DNA from: Lachnospiraceae bacterium
GTDB lineage: Bacteria; Bacillota; Clostridia; Lachnospirales; Anaerotignaceae
NCBI GenBank assembly: GCA_910576545.1
Contig: CAJTKM010000016.1
Span: forward strand, 1-64,000
Direction of reading: 5' to 3'
Length of the DNA stretch: 64,000 nt
Under the pieces are notes generated by a model. That model saw only the letters and a list, made by a program, of their open reading frames with translations. It made no database searches and had not been told where the DNA came from. The position numbers and the translations under genes were made by a program. Below, in pieces: positions 1 through 9,576 of the stretch (position 1 is the first letter of the stretch; every line of letters starts with the position of its first letter).

Positions 1-105
1 TTGTTGACGAGATAGAAGCATAATCATCTGAACATCATTAGACCTAATATTGCCTCTGTTGTATTTTCAAGTGACAGGGGCAGTATTACTATATCTTGTG
101 TCTGA

Positions 106-161
106 GGTGGCTCTCAAGGAAGAAATTTCCGGGTGGCTCTGAAGCGGGAAACTGGTGGCTC
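106..161. repeat. Three GGTGGCTC direct repeats, possible IS21-like terminus
   Basis: GGTGGCTC occurs at 106-113, 132-139 and 154-161, each followed by a short A/G-rich stretch. IS21-family elements carry several short repeats of this sort just inside their ends, so this may be the end of an element lying mostly to the left of the window. No transposase gene is visible here, so the assignment is a guess. Nothing else is recognisable in positions 1-225. Confidence 0.35.
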
Positions 162-225
162 CCAAGGGGGATAATATTCATCTTCGAGAGATAGAAACAT
201 TTTGAGAGTGTAATGAATTTTATCG

Positions 226-254
226 TTGAAATTGTAATTACTTTGTGGCATAAT
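226..254 (+). promoter_or_regulatory. SigmaA-type promoter of the defence operon
   Basis: TTGAAA at 226-231 and CATAAT at 249-254 are separated by exactly 17 bases. The start of transcription would be near 261, about 30 bases before the Phd-like gene. No other promoter is evident before hsdM, so this should drive the whole restriction operon. Confidence 0.6.
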
Positions 255-291
255 ATAAGAATAAGCTCAGGATATAGAGGAGGATGTGCTG

Positions 292-501
292 ATGTCACAG
301 TTTCAAAAGGGTAAAATCCCAATGGAGCATTACAATATGTCTGATTTGCTACGGGGACAAGCATCCAAAATTATCACAGCAATATCGGAAAATGATACGG
401 CGGGATTTATATTGAAAAACGGAAAGCCGTTAGCCGTGATTATTTCAAATGATCGATACGAGCGGCTACTAAAGGCGGGCATTGATATTAATGAAATATA
501 A
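292..501 (+). CDS. Phd/YefM-family antitoxin-like small protein
   Basis: A 69-residue protein with the Phd/YefM pattern: an N-terminal 'YNMSDLLRGQASKII' helix region followed by 'GFILKNGKPLAVIISNDRYERLL', which matches the conserved 'NGKPVAVLIS-x-x-x-YERL' strand-helix of these antitoxins. An upstream GTG at 286 is only 2 bases from the GAGGAGG (277-283), so ATG 292 with 8-base spacing is preferred. Family members bind DNA at their own promoter and neutralise a partner toxin. No toxin gene follows; hsdM starts 15 bases downstream. It may therefore act as an autorepressor of the restriction operon, which is inference. Confidence 0.75.
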   Translation: MSQFQKGKIPMEHYNMSDLLRGQASKIITAISENDTAGFILKNGKPLAVIISNDRYERLLKAGIDINEI

Positions 502-516
502 CGGAGGATTACAGAT

Positions 517-2703
517 ATGGCAGAAGTGAAAATTACCCAGGTCATGATGGATGACTCCACCCTGAATGTGAATAAAGAAGTTGACATGGTTTTTTCCATT
601 GCCAACACCCTGCGCGGTCCCTACAAAGCGGACAAGTACAAAGACATCATCATTCCGATGATTATAATCAGACGTCTTGAGTGCGCTCTCGCTACAAAGG
701 ACGCAAGTGGCAAGATACGCAAACAGAAGGTCATCGAGAAATTTGACGCAAATCCCAAAACACCTCAGAAAGTTTTGGAGAACCTTGCAGGATATCCTTT
801 TTACAACACCTCTAAATTTGATCTTGTAGGATTGCTGAACGAAGCCCCTGCTATTGTGGAGAACTTTCATTTCTATCTGGAGTCCTTCTCCCCGAACATC
901 AAGGATATGTTGATTACCCGGCTGAAGTTTAAGGAGAAGATTTCCGACCTGGATAAAAATAACCGTCTGCTCGGCGTGGTAAAAAAGTTCTCTGAATTGG
1001 ACTTGAATCCCGAAACGATTGACGGACACAAGATGGGCTATATGTTTGAGGAAATCATACGCAGATTTTCCGAAAATGCGGAAGCCGGTGATCACTATAC
1101 TCCTCGCGAGGTCATTCGCGCTCTGTCGAGCATTCTTCTTGCCGAAGGATGTGATGACGTGTTCAGTGAAGGCAAGGAAATCACTGTATTGGACATGGCC
1201 TGCGGCACAGGTGGGATGCTCTCTACCACACACGATTTCATTAAGCGCATGAATCCCGATGCCACCGTTCGTCTGTTTGGTCAGGAGAACAATCCCGAAT
1301 CCTATGCCATCTGCCTTGCTGATATGCTCATCAAGGGGCAGAAGGCCGACAATATTCGCTTTGCCGATACAATGAAGGAGGATTGCTTTGAGAAAGTTCC
1401 GATGCGGTTTGTCATCGCAAATCCGCCCTTCGGTCTTTCATGGGGAGGCAAAGATGCAGGTGATGGTGTAGAAAAAGCCGTCCGTGCCGAGGCGAAGAAA
1501 GGCAAGAACGGTCGATTCGGAGCGGGGTTGCCCGCTACAGGTGATATGCAGTTGTTGTTTATGCAACACGCCATTGCGAAGATGAATCGCAAGAACGGCC
1601 GCGCCGCCATCATCTCCAACGGCTCCCCACTGTTCTCCGGCAACACAACAAGCGGTGAAAGTCAGATCAGGCGCTTTATGCTGGAAAAAGATTTAATTGA
1701 GGCTATCATCGCACTCCCGTCGCAGCTTTTCTATAACACGGATATTGGCATTTATGCTTTTATTCTGTCGAAGAACAAGCGTAAAGACCGCGTAAACAAG
1801 ATACAGCTGATCAACGCCGTGGATATGTGGGAACCGCTTAAGCGTTCTCTTGGTAAAAAGCGCCGTGAAATCTCTAAAAATCAGATTGACCTGATTACCG
1901 AAGTGTATGCCGCATTCGCTCCCGGTGCGAAAACACTGTACAGCGAGAAACGGAAAACCGACTGTAAAATTGAGTGCCGCATTTTTGAACGGGACGAATT
2001 CCTGTATAAGGAATGGGCCGTATATCAGCCCCTTCAGCGGCGCGGCGTCATTAATGCTGAGTCCATCGAGGCTCTGCGCACCAGCACATATTTTACTGCC
2101 AACTCCAATCTTTATAACGAGTCAGAACTTGCGGAACTGGAAGAGACGAATCCCCGTGACGCAAAGGCCGAAAAGAAATATCAGAAATATAAGCGCGGCA
2201 AGGTCTTTATTGACGCTGTCCTTGCTGCTCTGGAAATGCATCAGTCGGATACGGTATATACAGATTTTTCGTTGTTTCAGGCGGCCGTCAAAGAAATCAT
2301 CAAAGATGTAGAGGGGTATACTGATTCCCGCTTGAATGGCATCGTCATGGAGATGAGTGTCATCGATAAGACCGCAGTTGTCCAGAAAGACCGCAAGGGA
2401 AAAGTTCTCACCGACCCGACCACGAAGGACACGGAGATTATCCGTTTGAATCAGGACGTGCAGGCGTACTTCGACGCAGAAGTCCTCCCCCATGTGCCGG
2501 ATGCGATCTGGGCTTACGAATTCGATCCCAAGAAAGCGGTAAACGCACAAAACAGAGAACGTCTCGGAGCAGAATTCCCGTTTACACGTTACTTCTACGA
2601 ATATAAAGCGCCAGAGTCCGCCGATGACCTTCTGGCCCAGTTCGTGGATATCGAAAAGGAACTGAACCGTAAAATTGCCGACCTTACAGGAGGTGCCGAA
2701 TGA
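517..2703 (+). CDS. hsdM: Type I restriction-modification methyltransferase subunit HsdM
   Basis: A 728-residue N6-adenine methyltransferase subunit that, with HsdS, methylates the target sequence of the type I system. It shows the SAM-binding motif I 'LDMACGTGGML' (about residues 226-236) and the catalytic motif IV 'NPPF' (about residue 305). The N-terminal helical HsdM_N domain is present ('DMVFSIANTLRGPYKADKYKDIIIPMI'-like region near residues 23-50). At 728 residues it is longer than the common 500-residue HsdM; the extra length lies after the catalytic domain (about 500-728). The start has GGAGG at 503-507. Its TGA overlaps the hsdS ATG (ATGA), indicating translational coupling. Confidence 0.93.
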   Translation: MAEVKITQVMMDDSTLNVNKEVDMVFSIANTLRGPYKADKYKDIIIPMIIIRRLECALATKDASGKIRKQKVIEKFDANPKTPQKVLENLAGYPFYNTSKFDLVGLLNEAPAIVENFHFYLESFSPNIKDMLITRLKFKEKISDLDKNNRLLGVVKKFSELDLNPETIDGHKMGYMFEEIIRRFSENAEAGDHYTPREVIRALSSILLAEGCDDVFSEGKEITVLDMACGTGGMLSTTHDFIKRMNPDATVRLFGQENNPESYAICLADMLIKGQKADNIRFADTMKEDCFEKVPMRFVIANPPFGLSWGGKDAGDGVEKAVRAEAKKGKNGRFGAGLPATGDMQLLFMQHAIAKMNRKNGRAAIISNGSPLFSGNTTSGESQIRRFMLEKDLIEAIIALPSQLFYNTDIGIYAFILSKNKRKDRVNKIQLINAVDMWEPLKRSLGKKRREISKNQIDLITEVYAAFAPGAKTLYSEKRKTDCKIECRIFERDEFLYKEWAVYQPLQRRGVINAESIEALRTSTYFTANSNLYNESELAELEETNPRDAKAEKKYQKYKRGKVFIDAVLAALEMHQSDTVYTDFSLFQAAVKEIIKDVEGYTDSRLNGIVMEMSVIDKTAVVQKDRKGKVLTDPTTKDTEIIRLNQDVQAYFDAEVLPHVPDAIWAYEFDPKKAVNAQNRERLGAEFPFTRYFYEYKAPESADDLLAQFVDIEKELNRKIADLTGGAE

Positions 2704-4040
2704 CCACCGAAACAAAGGACAGCGGAGTGAAGTGGATCGGCACAGTCCCCGCTGACTGGGAAATAAACAAAATAAAGTACAATGCTTCCTTGAAAGGTCG
2801 CATTGGCTGGCAAGGATTGACATCAGAAGAATACACAGACGAAGGCGCATACCTCATCACAGGTGTGGACTTCGAAAACGGCGGGATCAATTGGGATTCT
2901 TGTGTCCATGTGCCGATGCACCGATGGGAAGAGGCCCGCGATATCCAGATTGAGGACGGTGATCTGCTCATTACGAAGGATGGTACGATTGGCAAGGTAG
3001 CCATCGTCAGCGGTTGCACCGCACCGACCTCTCTCAATAGTGGTGTGCTTCGTATTTCTACTATTGACGGTTACGACCGTAAATTCTTGTATTGGGTATT
3101 GCAATCAGATGTGTTCTGGACTTGGTTTGTGGATAAAAATGTCGGAAATAGCACTATTCAACATCTGTACCAGGGGGACTTCGCAGAATTCAAATACGCC
3201 ATGCCATCAGTTGGTGAACAGCAATCTATTGCTACTTTCCTGGAGACAGAGTGTGCTAAAATTGACAGCATTATTGATGATTTAGAGCAGCAAATTGAAG
3301 TACTAAAGGCATACCGAATGTCAGTAATAACAGAATCGGTCACCCATGGAGTGGAACTTAATAATGTAGAGATGAAAAAATGTGCCGGTGAATGGCCGGG
3401 CATGATTCCTGCGCATTGGGAAGTCAAGCGACTGAAGTACATTTGTGACCTCATTACTGATGGGAGCCATTTTTCACCAGATACAACTTACGAAGGGTTT
3501 CCATATATAACTGCTGCTGATGTTCATGGAGTCGGACTCGATTACGATACTGCAAAGAAGATTTCAGAAACCGATTTTAAGATGTTAGAAAAGACAGGGT
3601 GCCGCCCACAAAAAGATGATGTCCTCATAGTCAAAGACGGTGCTACAACTGGACGAGTAGGTTTCGTGACATCTGATGAACCATGTGTAGTGTTGTCCTC
3701 TGTTGCAATTTTGCGTGGCAATAAATCTTTAAACAACAAGTACCTGATGTACCTCATGGAGTCAGAATATATGCAGAGTCAAATCAGAGTTTCTATGGCT
3801 GGCTCCGCCATGCCTCGTACCATATTGGCGAAAATAGTGAATTATTATGGCTTGCTTTGTCCACTATCTGAGCAGAAAGGAATTGTAAAGTTTCTTGATA
3901 AAAAGTGTCAGCAAATTGATGCTGTTGTCTTGGATAAGCAAGTACAGTTAAACAAAATTCTAAGCCACAAACAATCTCTGATTTACGAATATGTTACAGG
4001 AAAAAAGCGTGTAAAGGAGGTCACAAGTCATGCCAATTAG
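2700..4040 (+). CDS. hsdS: Type I restriction-modification specificity subunit HsdS
   Basis: A 446-residue DNA sequence-recognition subunit with two target recognition domains. Each half opens with the typical 'W-x-G-x-x-P-x-x-W-E' signature: 'VKWIGTVPADWEINKIKY' at the N-terminus and 'EWPGMIPAHWEVKRLKY' near residue 232. Each half ends in a conserved coiled helix ('LETECAKIDSIIDDLEQQIEVL' type, about residues 178-200, and 'LDKKCQQIDAVV' about 400). It starts by a 4-base ATGA overlap with hsdM and overlaps hsdR by 11 bases. The two recognition domains define a bipartite target that cannot be read from sequence alone. Confidence 0.92.
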   Translation: MTTETKDSGVKWIGTVPADWEINKIKYNASLKGRIGWQGLTSEEYTDEGAYLITGVDFENGGINWDSCVHVPMHRWEEARDIQIEDGDLLITKDGTIGKVAIVSGCTAPTSLNSGVLRISTIDGYDRKFLYWVLQSDVFWTWFVDKNVGNSTIQHLYQGDFAEFKYAMPSVGEQQSIATFLETECAKIDSIIDDLEQQIEVLKAYRMSVITESVTHGVELNNVEMKKCAGEWPGMIPAHWEVKRLKYICDLITDGSHFSPDTTYEGFPYITAADVHGVGLDYDTAKKISETDFKMLEKTGCRPQKDDVLIVKDGATTGRVGFVTSDEPCVVLSSVAILRGNKSLNNKYLMYLMESEYMQSQIRVSMAGSAMPRTILAKIVNYYGLLCPLSEQKGIVKFLDKKCQQIDAVVLDKQVQLNKILSHKQSLIYEYVTGKKRVKEVTSHAN

Positions 4041-7023
4041 AGCAGACCAGCTAAAGGAAAAAGAGGACTACCAGAAGCTGATTCTGGAACATCTGCGTGA
4101 TGATAACGGCTATCGCATCCGCCCTGCCGATAAGTTTTCTCCCGGTCTGGCGATGGATACGGAGATGCTGCTCGAATTTCTTGAAAGCACTCAGGCTGAC
4201 ACGATGGCCAGTCTCCGCACCATCTACAAAGATCGCACCGAGGAAACCATTATCAATTACATCAATGCCGAGATCAACAAACCGAGCCGCGGTCTGATTG
4301 ATGTCATCAAGCACGGTGTTGAATTTGACAGCGGATACGAACTGAAGCTGATGTTCCGCAAGCCAGACAGCACAAAAAATCCCGTTGCAGTCGAAAACTA
4401 CAACAGGAACATTTTCTCCGTCATGGAGGAGGTATACCACAAGAGCGATGAGCGCATTGACCTTGTGTTGTTTTTGAACGGTATCGCCATTTTTGCCGTA
4501 GAACTGAAGTGCAATACTTCCGGGCAAAACTACGAGGATGCAATCAAGCAGTATAAGAATGAGCGCGACTGCACCACTCGTCTCCTCAAAGAAAAGGTCG
4601 GTGTGTTTGCGGCATTCGCTATGGATTTGAATGAGGTCTATTTCTGCACCAAACTGATTGGCAAGGATTCCTTCTTCAATCCCTTCAACATAGGCTATGA
4701 GTTTGGCAAAGGGAATCCTCATAACTGTCAGTCCGGCATCAATGTTTCCTATATGTGGGAAGATATCTGGACGAAGGATAAGATCACCTTCCTCATTGAG
4801 CGGTTCATATATATCAAAACGAAGGAACGAAAAAACTCCGACACAGGCAAGGTTCGCCGCACAAAAGAGTTGATATTCCCTCGATTCCACCAACTCCGTG
4901 CTGTGGAGAAGGTTATGAATGATGTCATTCTCAATCATTCTTCCTGCAACTACCTGATTGAGCATTCCGCTGGCAGCGGCAAGACCGAGACGATTTCGTG
5001 GCTTGCCCATATTCTGTCTACGGTGCATGATGCCGAAAACAGCAATGTGTTTGATACAGTGCTGGTCATTACCGACCGCATCGTGGTCGACCGTCAGCTA
5101 CAAGAGGCCATCATGGGCATGGAGCATAAAAGCGGACAAGTCAAGGTCATGGATGATAAGTGCGATTCCAATGACTTGGCGATTGCTCTGCGCGGCAACA
5201 CGAAAATCATTGTCACGACCATTCATAAGTTTTACTACATTCTCGACAATAAGCTGCTCACCAATTTGAAGGATAAGACTTTCGCTGTTCTGATTGACGA
5301 GGCACACTCCTCCACCGAGGGAACGTTCATGCAGTCCGTTACCACGGTGCTTACCAATGATGATTCCGATGAAGAGAAAACCGAAGAGGATAAAATGCGT
5401 GAGGAAATCAAGAAGAGCGGCAAGCAGCCGAATGTCTCCATGATAGCCTTTACCGCTACACCCAAGCCGGATACCATCCAGCTTTTCGGAACACTGAACT
5501 CCGAGGGACGGAAAGAATCCTTCGACCTGTACTCCATGAAACAGGCCATCGAAGAAGGCTACATCCTCAATGTCCTTGACAACTATGTGACCTGGAAAAC
5601 CTACTGCCACATCAACAAGGCCATCGAGGATGACCCGGAACTGAAGACAATTGCCGCCAAGAGAAAGATGGCGCGCTTTATCGATCTGCATACCACAAAT
5701 ATTGCGCAGAAAGTTGAAATCATCATTGAACACTTCCGGGCAAATGTTGCCCATCTGCTCGGAGGCACTGCAAAGGCGATGGTCGTTACTTCATCCATTC
5801 AGGCGGCCGTTGAGTACAAACAGGCTTTCGTGAAGTATATCCACGACCACGGGTATACCGACATTAAGGCTCTTGTGGCGTTCTCCGGCAAGGTTAAAAT
5901 CAAGGGCGTGGAATACTCCGAATACGGGATGAACCAGATTAAGGAAGAAGAACTGCGCTATGAGTTTGACCGCAGCTGCTATCAGGTGCTGATTGTGGCG
6001 AATAAATACCAGACAGGATTTGACCAGCCGAAACTGGTGGCGATGTATGTGGACAAGAAGCTGAAAGGCGTGGCTGCTGTGCAGACGCTCTCTCGTTTGA
6101 ACCGCATCTATCCGCCGTATGACAAAACCACCTTTGTGCTGGACTTCAAGAACGATTACGAAGAAATCAAAAAAGCGTTTGCACCCTATTATAAAGACAC
6201 CATCCTTTTTGAGACCATCTCTCCGTCTGATATTCGCGATCTCGACCGTGAACTGGATACATACGATTTCCTTGATGTGGACGATATTGATCAATTCAAC
6301 GGGTATCTGTATCAGACAAAGCGGACGGCACGGGATAAGGAGCGTATGTGGAATCTGCTTGATGTCGCTGTAAAGAAGGTTGAAAGGAAATCTGAGACCG
6401 ATCAGGAAGCGATTATCAAAACAATTCGTCGATTCCTCAAGGGTTACTGTTTTCTCATTCAAGCTACGGCATATGAAAACCTTGAACTACACAAACGTTA
6501 CAATTTCCTGAGTTATCTCATCAAGGAGATCAATGTCGGAGGTGGCGGAAACAACTTTGATATTGCAGATAAAATAACTGTCAGTGCATTCCGGCAGGAG
6601 CAGACCAGCGAACATAAAAAGCCGGAGATCGAAGCACAGCCGGAAGTAAAGATCAAAAAGCCGAAACCGGCAAGTGTTGAAGAAGAACAGAAAAAACGCC
6701 TTTCCCAAATCATTGACGAGGTGAATGCTCTTTACGATAAAAAGTACGGCACAGACTTCGCCACAAAATCCGCCATGCAGATAAGGGACCTGCTCTTGCA
6801 GAATCCCGAATTTAAGGAACGGCTCACCAAGAGTGCAAAAAACAACTCTCTTGATGATTTCAAATTTACTTATGACGATTGCATCCAGGACGCTCTCGTT
6901 GAAGGCTATGACCAGAATGCAGATTTTTACACGCTGTTACTGAACAACGAAGAAATCCGTGCGAGGATTGCAAGTGTATTCATGAGTGAGATTTATCGTA
7001 TTCTGCGCGGAGAAGATAAGTAG
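4030..7023 (+). CDS. hsdR: Type I restriction endonuclease subunit HsdR
   Basis: A 997-residue motor and nuclease subunit. The N-terminal PD-(D/E)xK nuclease domain includes 'FAVELKCNTSGQNYEDAIKQY' residues around 155-175. The helicase core follows, with Walker A 'AGSGKT' (about residue 315), Walker B/DEAH box 'VLIDEAHSS' (about 420) and motif III 'AFTATP' (about 475). The C-terminal part (about 860-997) is charged and helical, as expected for assembly with HsdM. It follows hsdS with an 11-base overlap, so all three subunits are co-transcribed. The subunit appears intact. Confidence 0.93.
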   Translation: MPIRADQLKEKEDYQKLILEHLRDDNGYRIRPADKFSPGLAMDTEMLLEFLESTQADTMASLRTIYKDRTEETIINYINAEINKPSRGLIDVIKHGVEFDSGYELKLMFRKPDSTKNPVAVENYNRNIFSVMEEVYHKSDERIDLVLFLNGIAIFAVELKCNTSGQNYEDAIKQYKNERDCTTRLLKEKVGVFAAFAMDLNEVYFCTKLIGKDSFFNPFNIGYEFGKGNPHNCQSGINVSYMWEDIWTKDKITFLIERFIYIKTKERKNSDTGKVRRTKELIFPRFHQLRAVEKVMNDVILNHSSCNYLIEHSAGSGKTETISWLAHILSTVHDAENSNVFDTVLVITDRIVVDRQLQEAIMGMEHKSGQVKVMDDKCDSNDLAIALRGNTKIIVTTIHKFYYILDNKLLTNLKDKTFAVLIDEAHSSTEGTFMQSVTTVLTNDDSDEEKTEEDKMREEIKKSGKQPNVSMIAFTATPKPDTIQLFGTLNSEGRKESFDLYSMKQAIEEGYILNVLDNYVTWKTYCHINKAIEDDPELKTIAAKRKMARFIDLHTTNIAQKVEIIIEHFRANVAHLLGGTAKAMVVTSSIQAAVEYKQAFVKYIHDHGYTDIKALVAFSGKVKIKGVEYSEYGMNQIKEEELRYEFDRSCYQVLIVANKYQTGFDQPKLVAMYVDKKLKGVAAVQTLSRLNRIYPPYDKTTFVLDFKNDYEEIKKAFAPYYKDTILFETISPSDIRDLDRELDTYDFLDVDDIDQFNGYLYQTKRTARDKERMWNLLDVAVKKVERKSETDQEAIIKTIRRFLKGYCFLIQATAYENLELHKRYNFLSYLIKEINVGGGGNNFDIADKITVSAFRQEQTSEHKKPEIEAQPEVKIKKPKPASVEEEQKKRLSQIIDEVNALYDKKYGTDFATKSAMQIRDLLLQNPEFKERLTKSAKNNSLDDFKFTYDDCIQDALVEGYDQNADFYTLLLNNEEIRARIASVFMSEIYRILRGEDK

Positions 7024-7037
7024 GAGGAACACTGCCC

Positions 7038-8543
7038 ATGCAGAATGATAAAAATCCATTCATGCCTTTTGTTGAGGACTTCGAGGCGGAGGCAGAATCC
7101 TTTCTGCGGAAATACTGCAAAGAAGTCCTCGACAGTCCACAGGCAACACCCATAAGGGATATAGCGCAAAAGCAGATGAATCTCGATATCGTGGATACCG
7201 AGAGCCTTTCCCCAGATGACAGTATACAGGGAGCGATTGCTTTTTCTGCTGGTATCATTGAGGTGTACGACTGGTCATCTGAGGAATACATCGGCTATAA
7301 GGTTTCGCAGCCCACAGTTTTTCTTGATGCCGATATTATCAATCCCGGCCGTGCAAACAACACGCTTGCACATGAATGCTATCATTGGTACAAGCACAGA
7401 GCGTATTTCCGTTATCAGAATACCCACAGCCTTGGAGCAGAATTTGCCTTTCGATGCCTGACCGCTGGACAGCATGGTCACAATGAGCAGTGGTCGGACA
7501 TTGAAAAGATGGAATGGCAGGCACGGACTATTGCCCCAAAAATCCTCATGCCGCGTTGCACTGTGCGGATGCTCCTTTCTGAGCGGTTGGGCGTTTCACG
7601 AGACGGTGGTTTTCAGATGCCAGCTTTGAAAGCCGTTGTTGAAGAAATTGCGGAAATCTACAATGTTTCAAGACAGTCTGCAGCAATTCGAGTATCCGAA
7701 TTGGGCTACCCTGAAGCTGTTGAATTATATAACAGTGAAACGGTTGTTATTGACCGCCACCATCGCAGAACCTCTACAGCAGCCAAATTCCATCAGCAGC
7801 CTATTGACGAGGTTACGGCATTCCAGCTGTACATGAGCAATGATCTTCTGAAATCCACGCTTGACACAGGTGCTTTTTGTTATGCCGAGGGATACTTTGT
7901 TCTGAGGGATGAGAAGTATGTGTTGCCGGGCGAAGATGAACTGTTTTTGACGGAATACGCAAGGCTACATCTATCAGAATGTACGCTTGATTTTTCCTAC
8001 AAGCTGGTTTGCAGCCGAACGAATATCCGTGATGCTCAGTATATGTTCCGCGCTGACACGGAATACAAAAAACTGCCGTCCTATGATTCCAACACTCAGA
8101 ACATGGACGAGTATAATAAAGCACTGGCAAAGGCTCTGGAGGACGCCAATTCTGAATTTCAAGCACAGTTGAAACGTAATCGCCTGGTTAATGAAACTAC
8201 CTCGCAGCGGATGTGCAAGTATATGGATGCTGCGCATTGGAACACGAGTATTTTTCAGAACAAGACGCACCTTGCGCCGATGGATTACACTCGCGTTTAC
8301 CAAAATCATAAGTTCAAAGTGCCGTCTTATACTGCGATGGCAGTTGGTTTAGAACTGACTCTCCATGAGACCGAGGATGCTCTTCGTCTGTCTGGCTTGG
8401 GCTACGATAATAGTGATCCAACAGACTGTGCTTATATGTACATACTATCCGCTTTCCGCGGCTGTTCGATTAATGAATGCAACACGGTGCTTGAAAAATT
8501 GAATGTAAAGTTACTTGGTACGAAGTCAAAAAGCAAAAAGTGA
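7038..8543 (+). CDS. ImmA/IrrE-family metallo-endopeptidase
   Basis: A 501-residue protein with the zinc-protease signature HExxH in 'LAHECYHWYKH' (about residues 110-120), followed by an 'EWQA...IAPKILMP' segment and a helix-rich 'VSRQSAAIRVSELGY' block. These are hallmarks of ImmA/IrrE (COG2856) proteases, which cleave phage or mobile-element repressors. The C-terminal half is longer than in ImmA and contains an XRE-like stretch ('YTAMAVGLELTLHETEDALRLSGLGY', about 433-458). It lies 14 bases behind hsdR with GGAGG before the ATG, so it belongs to the operon. Cleaving a repressor or sensing restriction activity are possible roles; neither is shown. Confidence 0.85.
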   Translation: MQNDKNPFMPFVEDFEAEAESFLRKYCKEVLDSPQATPIRDIAQKQMNLDIVDTESLSPDDSIQGAIAFSAGIIEVYDWSSEEYIGYKVSQPTVFLDADIINPGRANNTLAHECYHWYKHRAYFRYQNTHSLGAEFAFRCLTAGQHGHNEQWSDIEKMEWQARTIAPKILMPRCTVRMLLSERLGVSRDGGFQMPALKAVVEEIAEIYNVSRQSAAIRVSELGYPEAVELYNSETVVIDRHHRRTSTAAKFHQQPIDEVTAFQLYMSNDLLKSTLDTGAFCYAEGYFVLRDEKYVLPGEDELFLTEYARLHLSECTLDFSYKLVCSRTNIRDAQYMFRADTEYKKLPSYDSNTQNMDEYNKALAKALEDANSEFQAQLKRNRLVNETTSQRMCKYMDAAHWNTSIFQNKTHLAPMDYTRVYQNHKFKVPSYTAMAVGLELTLHETEDALRLSGLGYDNSDPTDCAYMYILSAFRGCSINECNTVLEKLNVKLLGTKSKSKK

Positions 8544-8583
8544 ATTCCCCAAGCACAAAAATCTGAGAAAAGAGGCGATGTTT

Positions 8584-9570
8584 ATGGCCGAAATTGAGAG
8601 AAGGTTATGGGGCATCCATACACAGGATGATTCCTTGTTTCTGAAAGATAACACAATAGCCATTGGGTGGGGAGCTTTCGGTGACCTCACCAACATGGAG
8701 AATGACCGCGAGGCATTTAAGAAAAAGTATGCGGAAGTCTATCCGCAGGACAAAAAAGGTGCCATCGCTCTGGCTGCTGGAATGCTTTACCGTTTTCGGT
8801 TTGAGATACAGATTGGAGACTATGTGGTGTTCCCATCGAAAAGCAACCGGGAGATAAATATTGGAATTGTTGACGGGGAATATCAATATGAGGCTTCAGC
8901 GCAAGAATATGTCAATCGGCGCAAGGTAAAGTGGCTGAAGCATTTTCCCCGAACTGCCTTTTCACAAGGCGCTTTGTATGAATCTGGATCGGCAATGTCA
9001 CTTTTCACAATCAAAAACTATGCAGATGAATTTTTGGCATCTCTGGATACCGGGTTCAAGAAAACGGCGCTGGAGGATGAGGATGAAAGTGTAGGGGCCA
9101 CTGCCGAGGAGATCAAACAAAGCACCAAGGACTTCATCCTAAAAGAACTTAGCCGGAACTTGAAGGGCTATGCTTTAGAGAGTTTTGTGGCCGATCTGCT
9201 GAATGCGATGGGATATCGCACAGAACTTTCACCCCAGGGAGGTGACAGCGGCATTGACATAACTGCGTACAAAGACGAGCTACCCCCTCGGATTTTAGTG
9301 CAAGTAAAGAGCCAGGACGGAGATATTCGGGAAACCACGATCCAATCACTGAAAGGGGCCATGCGTGAAGGCGACTACGGATTGTTCATCTCACTGTCAG
9401 GCTATACAAAAAACGCAAGGAAGTACTTGGACAGCACTCCTATCATCAGAGGCATTGATGGGGACGAACTTGTAACACTGGTTCTTAAATATTATGAGAA
9501 TCTCAGCCCCAAATACAAAAAGGTCATTCCACTGGAGCGGGTTTATATTCCCGTTCCGGCAGATGAATAA
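8584..9570 (+). CDS. Mrr-like restriction endonuclease with N-terminal specificity-type domain
   Basis: A 328-residue protein. The C-terminal half has the Mrr catalytic pattern of the PD-(D/E)xK fold: 'YALESFVADLLNAMGYRTELSP' then 'GGDSGIDITAY' and 'ILVQVKS' (catalytic D...QxK, about residues 215-260). The N-terminal ~180 residues ('RRLWGIHTQDDSLFLKDNTIAIGWGAFGDL') form a separate domain seen in front of Mrr modules in other defence proteins. ATG 8584 is chosen because AGAGG (8571-8575) lies 8 bases before it. It follows the ImmA gene by 40 bases. Mrr enzymes typically cut modified foreign DNA, so it could complement the type I system. Confidence 0.8.
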   Translation: MAEIERRLWGIHTQDDSLFLKDNTIAIGWGAFGDLTNMENDREAFKKKYAEVYPQDKKGAIALAAGMLYRFRFEIQIGDYVVFPSKSNREINIGIVDGEYQYEASAQEYVNRRKVKWLKHFPRTAFSQGALYESGSAMSLFTIKNYADEFLASLDTGFKKTALEDEDESVGATAEEIKQSTKDFILKELSRNLKGYALESFVADLLNAMGYRTELSPQGGDSGIDITAYKDELPPRILVQVKSQDGDIRETTIQSLKGAMREGDYGLFISLSGYTKNARKYLDSTPIIRGIDGDELVTLVLKYYENLSPKYKKVIPLERVYIPVPADE

Positions 9571-9576
9571 GTGCCG
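9569..9576. repeat. Left 8-bp target-site duplication of the IS256-family element
   Basis: AAGTGCCG, identical to 10917-10924 at the other end of the element. The first two bases are the last two of the TAA stop codon of the Mrr-like gene. Confidence 0.8.
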
